64,000 nt of DNA from Paraburkholderia hayleyella (GTDB lineage: Bacteria; Pseudomonadota; Gammaproteobacteria; Burkholderiales; Burkholderiaceae): the NCBI RefSeq assembly GCF_009455685.1, contig NZ_QPES01000002.1, forward strand, positions 434,001 through 498,000, in the 5' to 3' direction. Both the position numbers and the translations under genes were made by a program. The notes below the pieces were generated by a model that did no database searches, was not told the DNA's origin, and was given only the letters and a program-made list of their open reading frames with translations. Positions 1 through 9,389 of the stretch are shown piece by piece. Each line of letters opens with the position of its first letter. Position 1 is the stretch's first letter.

Positions 1-119
1 TAATGGCCGCTGTAATCGCCGCTCGTGAAGGCCGCCAGATAAAGCGCCATAAAACGCGTCTCCCACTCCGCAAAACGCGCGGCCTCGCATACCGTCAGTT
101 CAAACGGGTTGGCCTGCAT
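1..119 (-). CDS. Partial gene at left edge, distal member of biosynthetic operon
   Basis: An open frame runs off the left edge. It starts at an ATG at 119, inside the last codons of the nicotianamine-synthase-like gene, in a different frame. The visible N-terminus begins MQANPFELTVCEAARF and continues WETRFMALYLAAFTSG. The 20-bp overlap fits the tight packing of this operon, so it is probably the next cistron. About 39 residues are too few to name a family. Confidence 0.55.
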   Translation of the reverse strand, partial: MQANPFELTVCEAARFAEWETRFMALYLAAFTSGDYSGH

Positions 120-1098
120 CAGCCGCCTCCTGCATGAGGCGGTAAGCGGTGCTTTGCAGCAGCGACGAGCACAGCGTGTCCATGCGCAGCAAAGGCAACC
201 CGGCCGGATCGAAACCATAGTTGCGATAGAAATACTGGCCCAACCCCTGCACCTGGCGCTCGACGATCACCACCGGACGCCCGCGCGGTGCGGTAGCGAT
301 GATGCGCTCGATCACCGCGCGCTTGTTCGGCAGATGGATCGAAAGCACCACGATGTCGCACATGCCGTAATCGAAGGCCGCGCCATCGGCGCATTCCAGC
401 GCGATCGCCGCGCGCTGGAAATGCTGCGGATGCTGGGCCGTCAAAAAATCAATGTATTCGCGGCCGCACGCCAGCGATGTTGCGCTGCAGTCAATGCCAA
501 TCATCCGCGCGCCGCTATAGCGCTGCATAAACAGCAGCGACAACGGCATCGCCCCTGATCCCACCATCGCCACGGTCGATTCCGCGTTCATCGCGCTCAG
601 GAAGATTTCGCTGCGCGCCAGCAGCCGGTAGATATCGGCGTAATAGCCGCGAATGATCTGCACCAGCGCCTCGTTATCGTTCTGCTGGCGCAGCAGTGTG
701 CTCATCTGGCGCTCGAAACGGACTTCGTTGCTCGCGCAGAGTGCCTGGTAGCGCGCCATATAGGTCCGCACTTCAGGATCGTCCAGGTAGCGCGCGATCT
801 CGCTGGCATCGAGCACTGGTGACAGGATGTAGTTGCGCAGCGTCAGCATTTTGCCAAACGACTGCTTCAAATCCTGCCCTTGCGGCGCGTCAAGCAATTC
901 GTCGAGCCAGCCGTGAATCTGCTGTTTGACAAACTCGATATGTGTGCGCGGCGGCGTGAGCAGTTTGCTCCCGGATGAATGGGGTGCATCGCTTAATGAC
1001 GGAGATGGCGAAGATGGCGAGGATGGCGGCATAACAGGTGGTGTAGTTAATCTGATATCAAGCGCTGTATCTGGCGCTGCTGTATCTGGCGACCTCAT
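100..1098 (-). CDS. Nicotianamine-synthase-like SAM-dependent enzyme
   Basis: 332 aa, cytosolic. Residues about 1-45 are a low-complexity Pro/Ser-rich leader, perhaps a slippage product of short GATGGC-type repeats in the DNA. The core holds VAMVGSGAMPLSLLFM (about 175-190), close to the GSGPLPLT-type SAM loop of nicotianamine synthase, followed by IGIDCSATSL as the acidic motif II. Family knowledge: bacterial homologues (CntL) transfer an aminobutyrate group from SAM in opine metallophores; other relatives are ordinary methyltransferases. The start overlaps the MATE stop (ATGA). Inference: it decorates the product of this operon with an aminobutyrate or methyl group. No opine dehydrogenase is visible, so a staphylopine-type pathway is not supported. 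Confidence 0.6.
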   Translation of the reverse strand: MRSPDTAAPDTALDIRLTTPPVMPPSSPSSPSPSLSDAPHSSGSKLLTPPRTHIEFVKQQIHGWLDELLDAPQGQDLKQSFGKMLTLRNYILSPVLDASEIARYLDDPEVRTYMARYQALCASNEVRFERQMSTLLRQQNDNEALVQIIRGYYADIYRLLARSEIFLSAMNAESTVAMVGSGAMPLSLLFMQRYSGARMIGIDCSATSLACGREYIDFLTAQHPQHFQRAAIALECADGAAFDYGMCDIVVLSIHLPNKRAVIERIIATAPRGRPVVIVERQVQGLGQYFYRNYGFDPAGLPLLRMDTLCSSLLQSTAYRLMQEAADAGQPV

Positions 1099-2540
1099 GC
1101 CTGCCGCAGCGGCAGGCCAGCGTGTGTCGCAAGCCGGTGCACCAGCCAGCGAAAGACGCCGAGATAAAGCACCACCCGGATTGCCCCAGCCAGTGCCAGC
1201 ACGGCGAAGACGTCCGTCACAGGGCGACGTGCCCAGAGCGCGGCATACACCGCGCCCAGGTTGATGACCCAGCTATAAAAAAGCCCCAGGCCAAGCGCCC
1301 AGGCGGGACGTTCAAGCAACTGGCAGCAGCCGCCCACGAGATTTCTCAGCAGATAGCTTGCAATAAAGACCGGTGTGTAATTCAGTAGCTGGCGCGCAAT
1401 CGCCTGGGCGTCGGGGTCGGAAACCAGAAAAGGCAACACCAGCCCACGCAGGGCAAAAAACCCGGCGCTCAGCGCCATCACGAACAAGGTGCCGAGCACC
1501 AGCACCGAGCGCACCGTCGCATCGAAGCCGCTCCCTTGCCGCATGCGGCTGCCGAGCCGGATCATGAACACCACGCTCAAGCCCTTGACCAGGATAAAAC
1601 CGATTGTCAGCAGCTCGAAACCCACGCCATAGCCACCCATCGCATGCACGCCGTAGGACGAGATCGCTGCATACACCATCAGGTTGGCGCCAAACGTCAA
1701 CGTTTCGAGCAGCGCGGACGGCACGAATAGCCGCAGCAGGCGCTGCTGCCATGCCCCTACCCAGTGCCAGCGCGGCAAGCGCACCTGATGGCGTTGCAGA
1801 TGCGTGCGCAAGGTCACGCTGCTCAGCAGCAGATACAGCACACGTGTGATCCATGAGGCCGCAGCCAGGCCGAGCATCTGCGCTGCAGGCGCATGGCTCA
1901 GCACGCCAAAAATCAGCAGCGGGTCCAGCAGGTTATTCAGCAGCCCACAGGCCACGCTGATGCGCGCGGGGGTTCGGGCGTCACCGTACACACGTGTTGC
2001 AGCCGAGAGCACGGTATTCACCAGCAATAGCGGAAAACCCAGTACCACCACGGTGTAAAACACGCCTGCATGCGGGCTCGCCAGCGCACCGCCCGAGAGA
2101 AAGCGCAGCAACGGTGTCTGTGCCCACAGCAGCAGCGCGCTCACACTGGCGCCCGCCCCAGCCGCGAACCCCAGCGCCTGCTGAAGCAGCAGGCCTTGCT
2201 CCGGCAGCGGCGCGCGCGCAAACAATGCCACGAACGATTCTTCAAAGCTCTTGCTCAACAGGAACATGAAAGCCGTCACGCTGCCATTGACCAGCGCCAG
2301 CAAAGCCAGATCGGTCGCGCCCAGATGGCGAATCCAGTGGTAATCGAGCAGGCCCAGGCTGTAACTGGCGAGCGATGCCATCATCATCGGATAGAGCAGC
2401 CGCCAGACACCTTTGAATTCCGCCCACACGCCGGTCTCCACTCGTGGGCTGGCGTCAAACCACGGCCAATGCCACAGCGCACGACATAAAATCCGGCACC
2501 CGGCGCGACCGGGCGGGCGTGAGGGTTCTCGCCTGCTCAT
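1095..2540 (-). CDS. MATE-family multidrug/product exporter
   Basis: 481-aa polytopic inner-membrane protein with about 12 predicted helices in two six-helix halves, as in MATE/NorM-type antiporters. Conserved-looking stretches include an N-terminal WRLLYPMMMASLASYSLGLL and a central LVNTVLSAATRVYGDART. The ATG at 2540, 7 bp after the preceding stop, gives a normal MATE length; further upstream the frame enters the preceding gene. The downstream gene starts in its stop codon. Its place inside the biosynthetic operon suggests it exports the product or an intermediate. Substrate unknown. Confidence 0.8.
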   Translation of the reverse strand: MSRREPSRPPGRAGCRILCRALWHWPWFDASPRVETGVWAEFKGVWRLLYPMMMASLASYSLGLLDYHWIRHLGATDLALLALVNGSVTAFMFLLSKSFEESFVALFARAPLPEQGLLLQQALGFAAGAGASVSALLLWAQTPLLRFLSGGALASPHAGVFYTVVVLGFPLLLVNTVLSAATRVYGDARTPARISVACGLLNNLLDPLLIFGVLSHAPAAQMLGLAAASWITRVLYLLLSSVTLRTHLQRHQVRLPRWHWVGAWQQRLLRLFVPSALLETLTFGANLMVYAAISSYGVHAMGGYGVGFELLTIGFILVKGLSVVFMIRLGSRMRQGSGFDATVRSVLVLGTLFVMALSAGFFALRGLVLPFLVSDPDAQAIARQLLNYTPVFIASYLLRNLVGGCCQLLERPAWALGLGLFYSWVINLGAVYAALWARRPVTDVFAVLALAGAIRVVLYLGVFRWLVHRLATHAGLPLRQA

Positions 2541-2547
2541 GGCCTGT

Positions 2548-3816
2548 TCATGACCTGCGCAGGTCCAGCAGTAAAGGAGTTTTCTGCCGTTGTGTGTAAC
2601 GCAAGGCGGTGCGCGCCGCGACATCGATGACACCGGCTCCCTTGTCGAGGCATTCACGGATCGCCTCGATCGCACTCACGGCGTGCTCCACGGCAAAACG
2701 CAGGGGGGCAAGTTCGCTTGCATCGAGATCGAGCACGATGCGCAACCGCTCACGGCCATCGGCTTGCGCGGTCAGCAAAAACTGGCATTCGACCGGCCAG
2801 CCCACGATCGCATGAATGCATTCCGCCAGGGCCTGGGCGTGAACCAGATTGCCCGCATAGTTAAAGCGCGTGTCATGACGTCCGTGCAACGTCAGCCGCA
2901 CCCCCGTGCGGCCACAGCGGCAGTGGCCACCCTCCAGCAAACGCACACGGTCACCACTTTCATAGCGCATGAGCGGCAACGCGGCGTTCGCCCAACTGGT
3001 CACCAGCATCTGGCCATGCTGGGCTTCGAGGAAGAACCAGTCATCGAACACGTGATAGTGCGCAGCATCGCATTCAGGGGTGGCGTAGCCGATAAAACCG
3101 GCTTCCGTCTGGCCATACAGGCCGAAGATCCGTGCTTGCGGCCAGTGCTGGAGAACCGCCGCGCGACGGCTCTGGCTGAAGGCCTCGCCGCTGAAAATGA
3201 TCTTCCTGATATCCAGCGCAACACCATGCGTGCGGGCCACCTGCAGACAATGCAGCACGCTCGTCGGCGTCCCCAGCAGCACGTTCGGGCGCGCCAGCAC
3301 GAGCCATTCGAGCAGCGCTTTCAGATCCGTGCCATAGGTATCGAGGCGGCCCACCGGCAAGAGATTCACGCCCAGTGCCTCAAGCAGCCGGTTGCAGTGG
3401 TCGAACAGCAGCGACAAGCCCCCTGCCGTAAACAGGTTCAACACGGTGTCGCCAGGTGCCAGCATCGTGCTGGCCAGCGCCGCGCTGAGCGTGCGGCCAT
3501 AGCTCGCGTCACCCGGCAAGCGGGCCGCCACGTGCAGCAACAGTTTTGTCATGCCGCTCGTACCCGAGCTGGCATGCAGCGTCGCACCGCGTAAATCACC
3601 GTCTTGCATCAGTTGCCGGACCCGGCGTTGCAGGTCAGCGCCCGTTTCGCGGGCGACCTGCCGGCAAAACATGTCGTAGTGGCTCACCCCCATGGGCAAC
3701 TGCCGCGCGTAAGCCGCGTGATGCCGCAGCGCTTCATTGATCGAGGCGGCGATAAAAGGCGTCGTCGGCACGCTTGCCGCGCAAGCCGGCATGAGGCTTG
3801 TCATGGAGCGCATCAT
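2548..3816 (-). CDS. PaaK-like adenylate-forming ligase (phenylacetate-CoA ligase family)
   Basis: 422 aa. The adenylation P-loop SSGTSGMTKLLLH lies near residue 85, with IIFSGEAFS, GLYGQTEAGFIG and YESGDRVRL further on, the PaaK-family order. A Cys-His cluster, GGHCRCGRTG, follows the GD motif. It should activate a carboxylic acid as acyl-AMP and pass it to CoA or an ACP. The start is the ATG at 3816, sharing ATGA with the stop of the upstream acyl-activating gene. It is the second ligase of the operon, which suggests two different acids are activated, or starter and tailoring units. Specificity cannot be read. Confidence 0.8.
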   Translation of the reverse strand: MMRSMTSLMPACAASVPTTPFIAASINEALRHHAAYARQLPMGVSHYDMFCRQVARETGADLQRRVRQLMQDGDLRGATLHASSGTSGMTKLLLHVAARLPGDASYGRTLSAALASTMLAPGDTVLNLFTAGGLSLLFDHCNRLLEALGVNLLPVGRLDTYGTDLKALLEWLVLARPNVLLGTPTSVLHCLQVARTHGVALDIRKIIFSGEAFSQSRRAAVLQHWPQARIFGLYGQTEAGFIGYATPECDAAHYHVFDDWFFLEAQHGQMLVTSWANAALPLMRYESGDRVRLLEGGHCRCGRTGVRLTLHGRHDTRFNYAGNLVHAQALAECIHAIVGWPVECQFLLTAQADGRERLRIVLDLDASELAPLRFAVEHAVSAIEAIRECLDKGAGVIDVAARTALRYTQRQKTPLLLDLRRS

Positions 3817-5393
3817 GCGGCTTCCTTCCCGGCCATCCACGCCCGCAGACGCGCGAGGCATACCTTGCCGGTCCGCGTGAGCGGCAGCGCGCTGACGATA
3901 TACACATGGACCAGACGCGGATACAGCGGAAAAGCCTGGCGATATTCATGGATGATCTGCCGCCGTAACTCGGCGTCGTCGATCAGGCCGTGCGGCGCGG
4001 GCGCAATAAACGCACTCAGCGCCGACGAATGCGGATCGGTCATGAAGTAACTCTGGGCGATCCCCGGCAACCGGTCGAAATGCCGGTGCAGCAAGCCCGG
4101 ATTGATAAACATGCCGTTGGCCTTGAACGTTTCGTCCTTACGCCCGACCCAGTGCAGCACACCATTGGTGTCACGAAACATCAGATCACCCGAATCAATC
4201 AGCGCTTGCGGCTCCAGCACGCCATCCGCTCGCACATAACCGGCCATCGCATACGGCGTGCGGTAATGCATCACACCGACCTGCCCTGGCGCGCAGGGCC
4301 GTCCATAGGGATCGTGGAGTTCGATCTCGATGCGCGGATCCACCGGGCGGCCCGGTGCGATCACGCCATCGCAACTCCGCGCCGCGAGACGCGGCAAATC
4401 ATGGGGCGTGAGCTTGAGCGCGAACAAGCGCGGGCCTGATTCAGTCTGACCAAAGTTATTCCAGACCTCGGCCCCGAGTGCCAGCAGACGTTGCATCTGC
4501 TGCACATACAGACGATCCGAGGCATTCAGAATGACCACCTGTTCCAGCTTCATCCCCGGCGTGCCTTCCACCAGATCGCACAGCCGCTCGATCACGCTGC
4601 GAATCAGCGGCACATAACGCACCCGGCGCACCCCGCGTCCCACGATATACGCCAGCACTTCGTGGGCTGTCAGCGAGGCGCGTTCGAGATGCACCGCCGC
4701 GCCACTCAGCACGCCGCTCATCACCGTCGAAAAGCCATACATGTAATGCACCGGGAACAGGCACAGCACGCGCTCGCCAGGACGAATCCCCAGATAGTCC
4801 CCCACTAGACGCGCATTCGCCCAGAGCGGGGCTTCGTCGTATAGCACGAGCTTCGGCGTACCCGTCGTACCGGACGTCATGAAAACAAGCTGTCCCTGGC
4901 GCGAGGCCGCTGCCGTGCTGTCCGCCGTCCTTTCGTCTTTCGGGGCCTCCGGGGCTTGATGCGCTTCCGGGGCTTCCAGGGCCAGCCGAACCGGCCCGTC
5001 CTCGCTGTCCGTTACCTCAGATGCAGCGCAGCGCGCCGCCTGCTGCCAGGCAAACACAAACACCGGCAAGGGCTTGTCCGCGAGCGGCCGGGTCGTGATG
5101 ATCGCGGCCGCATTGAGCTCACACGCCAGCGCCTGGCCCAGCAGCTTCGGATCGCACAGCACGACGCGGCAGCGCAACGCCGATGCCACCAGCGAGAAGA
5201 AAAAGTAATCCAGCCCCCCCTGGCCGACGGCAAGCAGGCAACGTCCCGCCGCCAGTTGCGGCGCCAGCCCGGCCAGCGTGGCCTGTACGGTGGCAAGGCA
5301 CGCGCGCAGCTCCGGCGCACCGACGGACCAGCCGCGATGAATCACGCGCCAGTGCGTATCGCCTAGCAAGGTTTGGGCAAAACTCATCCTCAT
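3813..5393 (-). CDS. AMP-dependent acyl-CoA/acyl-ACP synthetase
   Basis: 526-aa ANL-superfamily enzyme. Motifs in order: FMTSGTTGTPKLVLY (P-loop), WNNFGQTESG, LIDSGDLMF, WVGRKDETFKANGM, and a C-terminal LTRTGKVCLARL containing the A10 catalytic lysine, so it looks complete and active. A short Ala/Glu-rich linker of proline-alanine repeats precedes the P-loop. The ATG at 5393 overlaps the ketosynthase stop (ATGA); an earlier in-frame start would lie inside the ketosynthase. Likely role: loading the starter acid onto the operon ACP. Confidence 0.85.
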   Translation of the reverse strand: MRMSFAQTLLGDTHWRVIHRGWSVGAPELRACLATVQATLAGLAPQLAAGRCLLAVGQGGLDYFFFSLVASALRCRVVLCDPKLLGQALACELNAAAIITTRPLADKPLPVFVFAWQQAARCAASEVTDSEDGPVRLALEAPEAHQAPEAPKDERTADSTAAASRQGQLVFMTSGTTGTPKLVLYDEAPLWANARLVGDYLGIRPGERVLCLFPVHYMYGFSTVMSGVLSGAAVHLERASLTAHEVLAYIVGRGVRRVRYVPLIRSVIERLCDLVEGTPGMKLEQVVILNASDRLYVQQMQRLLALGAEVWNNFGQTESGPRLFALKLTPHDLPRLAARSCDGVIAPGRPVDPRIEIELHDPYGRPCAPGQVGVMHYRTPYAMAGYVRADGVLEPQALIDSGDLMFRDTNGVLHWVGRKDETFKANGMFINPGLLHRHFDRLPGIAQSYFMTDPHSSALSAFIAPAPHGLIDDAELRRQIIHEYRQAFPLYPRLVHVYIVSALPLTRTGKVCLARLRAWMAGKEAA

Positions 5394-6661
5394 TGCGTCA
5401 TCCCTTCGAGCACGACCGAGGCCGCCAGCCCGCCCATGCCAAACGAATTCTTCAGTACGCGAGCGGCCCGGCAGGGCAGGGTCGTGCGCACCACGTTCAC
5501 CGCGCAGTTGGCATCCTGCGCGTCGAGATTGCACGTTGCGGGAATAAACCCTTCGCGCAAGGCGATCAGCGTATTGAGCACTTCCATCGCCCCCGCAGTC
5601 GCCATCAGATGCCCATGCAAGGACTTGTTCGCCGTCACCGGCACCGCCTGGTGACGCTCGAACACCTCGCGGATCGCCCCGGCCTCATGGCGATCGTTAA
5701 GCACCGTCGAGGTGCCATGCGCATTCACATAGTCGATTTCATCGGCGCGCCGTCCCGCATCGGCCAGTGCGCGGCGCATCGCTAGCGTCATTTCGAGCGA
5801 GGCGTGATGCGGCATCACGATGTGTTCGGCCGCGAGACTCGCGCCGTAACCGGTGACACGCGCCAGCGCTAACGCGCCACGCCGCCGCACCGCGGCCTCG
5901 CGCTCCAGCAGCAGCAATACGCCGCCTTCCGCCAGGACAAAGCCCGAGCGGCGCTGGTCGAAGGGCCGCGAACGCTGTTGAGGCAAGAGCCGGATATCCG
6001 TCGAGATCACATCGAGCGCTTCCAGCCGCGCCAGGTTGAGCGGATTCACCTTGCCCGACACGCCACCCACGATCACCGCATCCAGCCGCTGCTGGCGCAA
6101 GGCCTGCAAGCCCATCCCCAGCGCCTGCAGGGAGGCCGAACACAGTCCGACATGCGTCGTGGCAAAGCCCGCGAAGCGCACGTGCTGATGAATCTCGCTC
6201 AGCACGGCAGTCGGTTCCAGATTAAAAAAATCAGCCATCCGAAATGCGCGCAGCAGTTGCTGCATGAACGCCTCGCGCGTGGCTTCGCCCGTGATCCGGC
6301 TGGCGATTTCAAGGGCGCTATGCGCTTCGGCTCCCGGCACATCCACCCCAACGATGCAGCCGAGACGCTCGGGCGCATAGTCGCGCGACAAGTGCCCGGC
6401 ACGCGCCATCAATCGCTCCGCGGCCAGCCGTGCATACAGCACCTCGGCGGGCAGCTTGCGCGCCTGAAAACCGCGCAGCAAGAGGTTGCCCTCTTCCGGC
6501 ACGCCCGCGTGGTGAGTGATAAACGTACTGCAATCGAATTTTTCGATGGCGCGAATGCCTGAACGCCCCTGGCGCAATGCCTGGTGAATGCTGCCGTAAT
6601 CGCCGCCCAGCGGCGTCACGGCGCCAAACGCACTAATCACCACGGCATCGGGTGAAGTCAT
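5390..6661 (-). CDS. Beta-ketoacyl-ACP synthase (KAS II/type II PKS-like), catalytic
   Basis: 423 aa, FabF-like thiolase fold. The Cys-His-His set is intact: Cys in HVGLCSASLQALG, His in YVNAHGTSTVLND, His in NKSLHGHLMATAGA. The C-terminus reads NSFGMGGLAASVVLEG as in KAS enzymes. The ATG at 6661 overlaps the stop of the partner gene by one base (TGATG), a translational-coupling arrangement. It should perform decarboxylative condensation on the ACP-bound chain. Pairing with an inactive KAS immediately upstream resembles the KS/chain-length-factor pairs of type II PKS and aryl-polyene systems. Confidence 0.9.
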   Translation of the reverse strand: MTSPDAVVISAFGAVTPLGGDYGSIHQALRQGRSGIRAIEKFDCSTFITHHAGVPEEGNLLLRGFQARKLPAEVLYARLAAERLMARAGHLSRDYAPERLGCIVGVDVPGAEAHSALEIASRITGEATREAFMQQLLRAFRMADFFNLEPTAVLSEIHQHVRFAGFATTHVGLCSASLQALGMGLQALRQQRLDAVIVGGVSGKVNPLNLARLEALDVISTDIRLLPQQRSRPFDQRRSGFVLAEGGVLLLLEREAAVRRRGALALARVTGYGASLAAEHIVMPHHASLEMTLAMRRALADAGRRADEIDYVNAHGTSTVLNDRHEAGAIREVFERHQAVPVTANKSLHGHLMATAGAMEVLNTLIALREGFIPATCNLDAQDANCAVNVVRTTLPCRAARVLKNSFGMGGLAASVVLEGMTQ

Positions 6662-7767
6662 CAAGACACTGCTCCTGCAAGTTTGCGCAACACAATCGAG
6701 CCCAGCCCTGTGCCAAGCCCAACGCCATTCACCAGCACGGTCTCGCCTGGGGCGATGGCCGGATCAGCGAGCGCCAGCACAAGGTCAATCAGGTTGTTCG
6801 CCTGGCCGGTATAGCCGACGTGCGGCTTGTAACGATGAAGAGTGCAATGCGGCCAGACCGCGCGCACGGCCTCGCGTTCCGCGCGCTCCAGAGTGCCGAC
6901 ACCGTTGTGGTACAGCACCACATGCTGGATCGGTGTGCACTGGCGCGAGGCCAGCAGCAAAAACAGCGTGCGCCAGTCGCCCTCCGACACCAGCACCTGC
7001 GGCGCATAGCGCGACAGCACCGTCAACACCTGGGCGAGGGGCGTGCGTCCCGCCGGGGGCGCACGTTCGAGCATCAGCGTCGCCGCGCCATAGGCGGGAA
7101 TCACCCCATCCTGGTGCGGCGCAAAGCGCACGAGCCCCATCTTGATGAAAGCGCCGAGGTTCTCCGGGGTCGTCAGATCGCCCACGGCGGCCACCACGGC
7201 GTGCTGCAACGCCCCCGCATCGAGCTGTGCATGCGCGGCTTCGAGCGCGCATAGCCCACTGAGCGACATGCGGCGCAGTGGAAACCCTTCGCCATGCAAG
7301 GCAAACACTTTCGACAAGTGATACAGCGGATTGGTACTCAGCAAACGCAGCATGTCGAGCGGGTTTAAATGCTGGCGAATCTCGCCCATGGCCGCAAGGC
7401 TCGCGGCGACATCACCGGCATGAGCCCGCAGATGCGGGTACAACGCGCTCACGCGGTAATCGCCGCCTTCGATGCCGGTATACAGCGCGCAACTTTCCTT
7501 GTCAGCCGGGCTGTAAGGCACCCGCGCCTCGGCGTAATCGAACGCCTGGGCCGTGGCATCGAGCGCCAGGCGGCTGGTGTCGTTGAGCAGCGCGCGGTCC
7601 TCGCGCGCGACCCGTGCGGCACAACGAAACGTCATGTGTCGCGTGAAATACTCGCTCACTTCGCTCGCAGCCTGCAGTGGGCCACGGCTGGCAAAATCGA
7701 CGCCACGCAACGACGTGGTATCAGGGAACGCGCGGGTCACGATTCCCACCCCGGTGATGTATGACAT
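6661..7767 (-). CDS. Ketosynthase-like partner (chain-length-factor type), catalytically dead
   Basis: 368 aa, KAS fold with all three catalytic residues replaced. The nucleophile motif CTSG of FabF aligns with SLSG in MSLSGLCALEAAH, so Cys becomes Ser. The NAHGT histidine becomes Val in HNGVGTLERAERE. The KxxxGH histidine becomes Tyr in KPHVGYTGQAN. Known type II PKS and aryl-polyene systems have such non-catalytic subunits that set chain length with the active KS. The ATG at 7767 has an AGGAG 5 bp upstream; a GTG just before it is less likely. It heterodimerises presumably with the downstream KS. Confidence 0.8.
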   Translation of the reverse strand: MSYITGVGIVTRAFPDTTSLRGVDFASRGPLQAASEVSEYFTRHMTFRCAARVAREDRALLNDTSRLALDATAQAFDYAEARVPYSPADKESCALYTGIEGGDYRVSALYPHLRAHAGDVAASLAAMGEIRQHLNPLDMLRLLSTNPLYHLSKVFALHGEGFPLRRMSLSGLCALEAAHAQLDAGALQHAVVAAVGDLTTPENLGAFIKMGLVRFAPHQDGVIPAYGAATLMLERAPPAGRTPLAQVLTVLSRYAPQVLVSEGDWRTLFLLLASRQCTPIQHVVLYHNGVGTLERAEREAVRAVWPHCTLHRYKPHVGYTGQANNLIDLVLALADPAIAPGETVLVNGVGLGTGLGSIVLRKLAGAVS

Positions 7768-7845
7768 CACGGCTCCTGTAATCCAGTAGTCCTGGAATGC
7801 TCGAATTCTTTGGTGCGGCAGCCCGCTGAGCGAGGCGCACTCAGC

Positions 7846-8217
7846 TCAGACGCACTCCAGTTGCTCAATGCGCCGCGCGATGTAGTCCACACAAAAATGC
7901 GCGTACAGCGCATCCATATTCGCCAGCGGTGCAAGCTCACTGGCCTGCCAGCCCATCACACGACACACCTCCTGCCAGCCTTCGGCAGTCCATGCGGCAT
8001 CGGTGTAAAAACGCGGCTCCAGCAACATCCGGTTGAACGGCCAGAGGTTGTCGAGACTCACGCCGGGACACACCTTCTCCTTGAGCTCGAAACACAGGTC
8101 GACGTAATCAATCGAGCTCATGTTCAGATCCAGAAAAAGCGAAGCGTGATCCGCAATCGCGGCGCTATCGTCGAGATACAGGATTTGCGCCACGATGGTT
8201 TTAATCTGCTGTTTCAA
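7846..8217 (-). CDS. Acyl carrier protein, with C-terminal extension
   Basis: 123 aa. The ACP helix-II motif is LDLNMSSIDYVDLCFELKE, whose Ser in SSID is the likely phosphopantetheine site. ACPs are normally about 80 aa; here about 40 residues of unknown role follow the ACP fold (from about residue 80). The start is a TTG at 8217, placed 8 bp after a clear AGGAG; no ATG gives the full domain. It carries the growing chain between the KS pair, the ketoreductase and the dehydratases around it. Confidence 0.8.
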   Translation of the reverse strand: MKQQIKTIVAQILYLDDSAAIADHASLFLDLNMSSIDYVDLCFELKEKVCPGVSLDNLWPFNRMLLEPRFYTDAAWTAEGWQEVCRVMGWQASELAPLANMDALYAHFCVDYIARRIEQLECV

Positions 8218-8232
8218 AATGCGCGCTCCTGT

Positions 8233-8961
8233 TCAGCCGTTGAGATTTTCTCCATTGCCCAGCGCCATCACCGTACCGGTCGCTTCCAGCTCGCCGCTGG
8301 CGAAAAGTGCCACCACGCGCGCGACTGCTTCCGGCTCCAGTACCTGGCGCAAGGGTATTGAGCGATAAAACGCGGTACTGTCCCGCGTTGCCAGAAAACG
8401 GCTCAGCAAGTCCGAATGCACAAAGCCCGGCGCCACCGCATTGACGCGCACGTTAAAGCGCGCCATTTCAAGCGCCAGGGTTCGGGTGAAACGCTCGATC
8501 GCGGCTTTCGCCGTGCCGTAAGCGCCATTGCCCACTTTGGGTTTAGTCGCGGCGAGCGACGAAATATTGATGATCTGCCCACGGCGGCGTTGCATCATCG
8601 GCTGGCAAAACACGTGGCTAAACGCCATCACCGAGCCCAGGTTGAGCTGGACGGTCTGCCAGTACTGTTCCAGCGCACTGCTGACAAACAGCTGGTCGTC
8701 ATTCACGCCCGCGTTATTCACCAGCACCTCGACCTGGCGCGCCGCGTTCACTTCTTCGGCAAAGGCGCGCACGGCCTGCCAGTCGTGGCTATCCACCTGA
8801 AAGCCGCGTACCCGCGTGCCGTGCCGGGCTTCAAGCTGCTGCGCCAGCGCGGTGCTGTGCTGATAGGTGAAGAACACATCGAAGCCGCGTTCCAGGAGCG
8901 CTTCGACAATCGCGCGTCCAATGCCTCGCGTGCCGCCACTCACCACCGCCACGGGGTTCAT
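8233..8961 (-). CDS. 3-oxoacyl-ACP reductase (SDR, FabG-like)
   Basis: 242-aa classical short-chain dehydrogenase. It has the NADP(H) loop VVSGGTRGIGRAIVEAL at the N-terminus, LVNNAGVNDD, the catalytic Ser in IINISSLAA and YxxxK in GAYGTAKAAIERF. It should reduce the beta-keto group after each condensation. The start ATG at 8961 overlaps the upstream stop (ATGA); an earlier in-frame start would read through the preceding gene. FabG alone is widespread, but its position between ACP and dehydratase ties it to this pathway. Confidence 0.9.
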   Translation of the reverse strand: MNPVAVVSGGTRGIGRAIVEALLERGFDVFFTYQHSTALAQQLEARHGTRVRGFQVDSHDWQAVRAFAEEVNAARQVEVLVNNAGVNDDQLFVSSALEQYWQTVQLNLGSVMAFSHVFCQPMMQRRRGQIINISSLAATKPKVGNGAYGTAKAAIERFTRTLALEMARFNVRVNAVAPGFVHSDLLSRFLATRDSTAFYRSIPLRQVLEPEAVARVVALFASGELEATGTVMALGNGENLNG

Positions 8962-9389
8962 GCTGCGTGCGCCGCGTGGGACGTGTCTGGCGTAGCCGCG
9001 GGAGCCGGGGTGGACAGAGGCCAGCCCAGCACGCCGTCGATCACGCATTCGGCCTCGCGCAACCATTCCACCCGCGCCAGCATCTCGTTGTCGCGCCTGC
9101 GCTGGGTATGCAGCAGCACAGTCAGCTGGTCGCCCGGACGTACCGGAGCAAGAAAGGCGATGCGATGCAAGGTCAGATCGGGCGCCATGCGCTCGCCGGT
9201 GAGCCTGAACCGCTCGAACAGCAACTCCAGGCCCAACGCTATTCCGAGCGAACCCGGTAGCACCGGAAATTGTGGGAAATGTTCCGTGAAGAGCGGCGCC
9301 TCGGCCGCGACGTTGATCGTCCCGAGCACCGCGAGGCCCGGCGTGACGGAAACCAGCGCGAGCGGTGTCGCGTGCGCAGTAGCCGGCAT
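8958..9389 (-). CDS. FabZ/FabA-like hotdog dehydratase
   Basis: 143 aa. The stretch FTEHFPQFPVLPGSLGIAL matches the FabZ signature HFPxxPxxPG, including its catalytic His; an acidic residue follows in the helix (LGLELLFERF). It should dehydrate 3-hydroxyacyl-ACP to the enoyl form, although a thioesterase or non-catalytic role is possible in this fold. The start ATG at 9389 overlaps the preceding stop by one base. No enoyl reductase gene lies in the operon, so double bonds may be retained. Confidence 0.75.
   Translation of the reverse strand: MPATAHATPLALVSVTPGLAVLGTINVAAEAPLFTEHFPQFPVLPGSLGIALGLELLFERFRLTGERMAPDLTLHRIAFLAPVRPGDQLTVLLHTQRRRDNEMLARVEWLREAECVIDGVLGWPLSTPAPAATPDTSHAAHAA

Noticed and set aside
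100..1098. Staphylopine/pseudopaline metallophore pathway
   Set aside because: There is a NAS-like gene, but no opine dehydrogenase, histidine racemase or metal ABC importer nearby.
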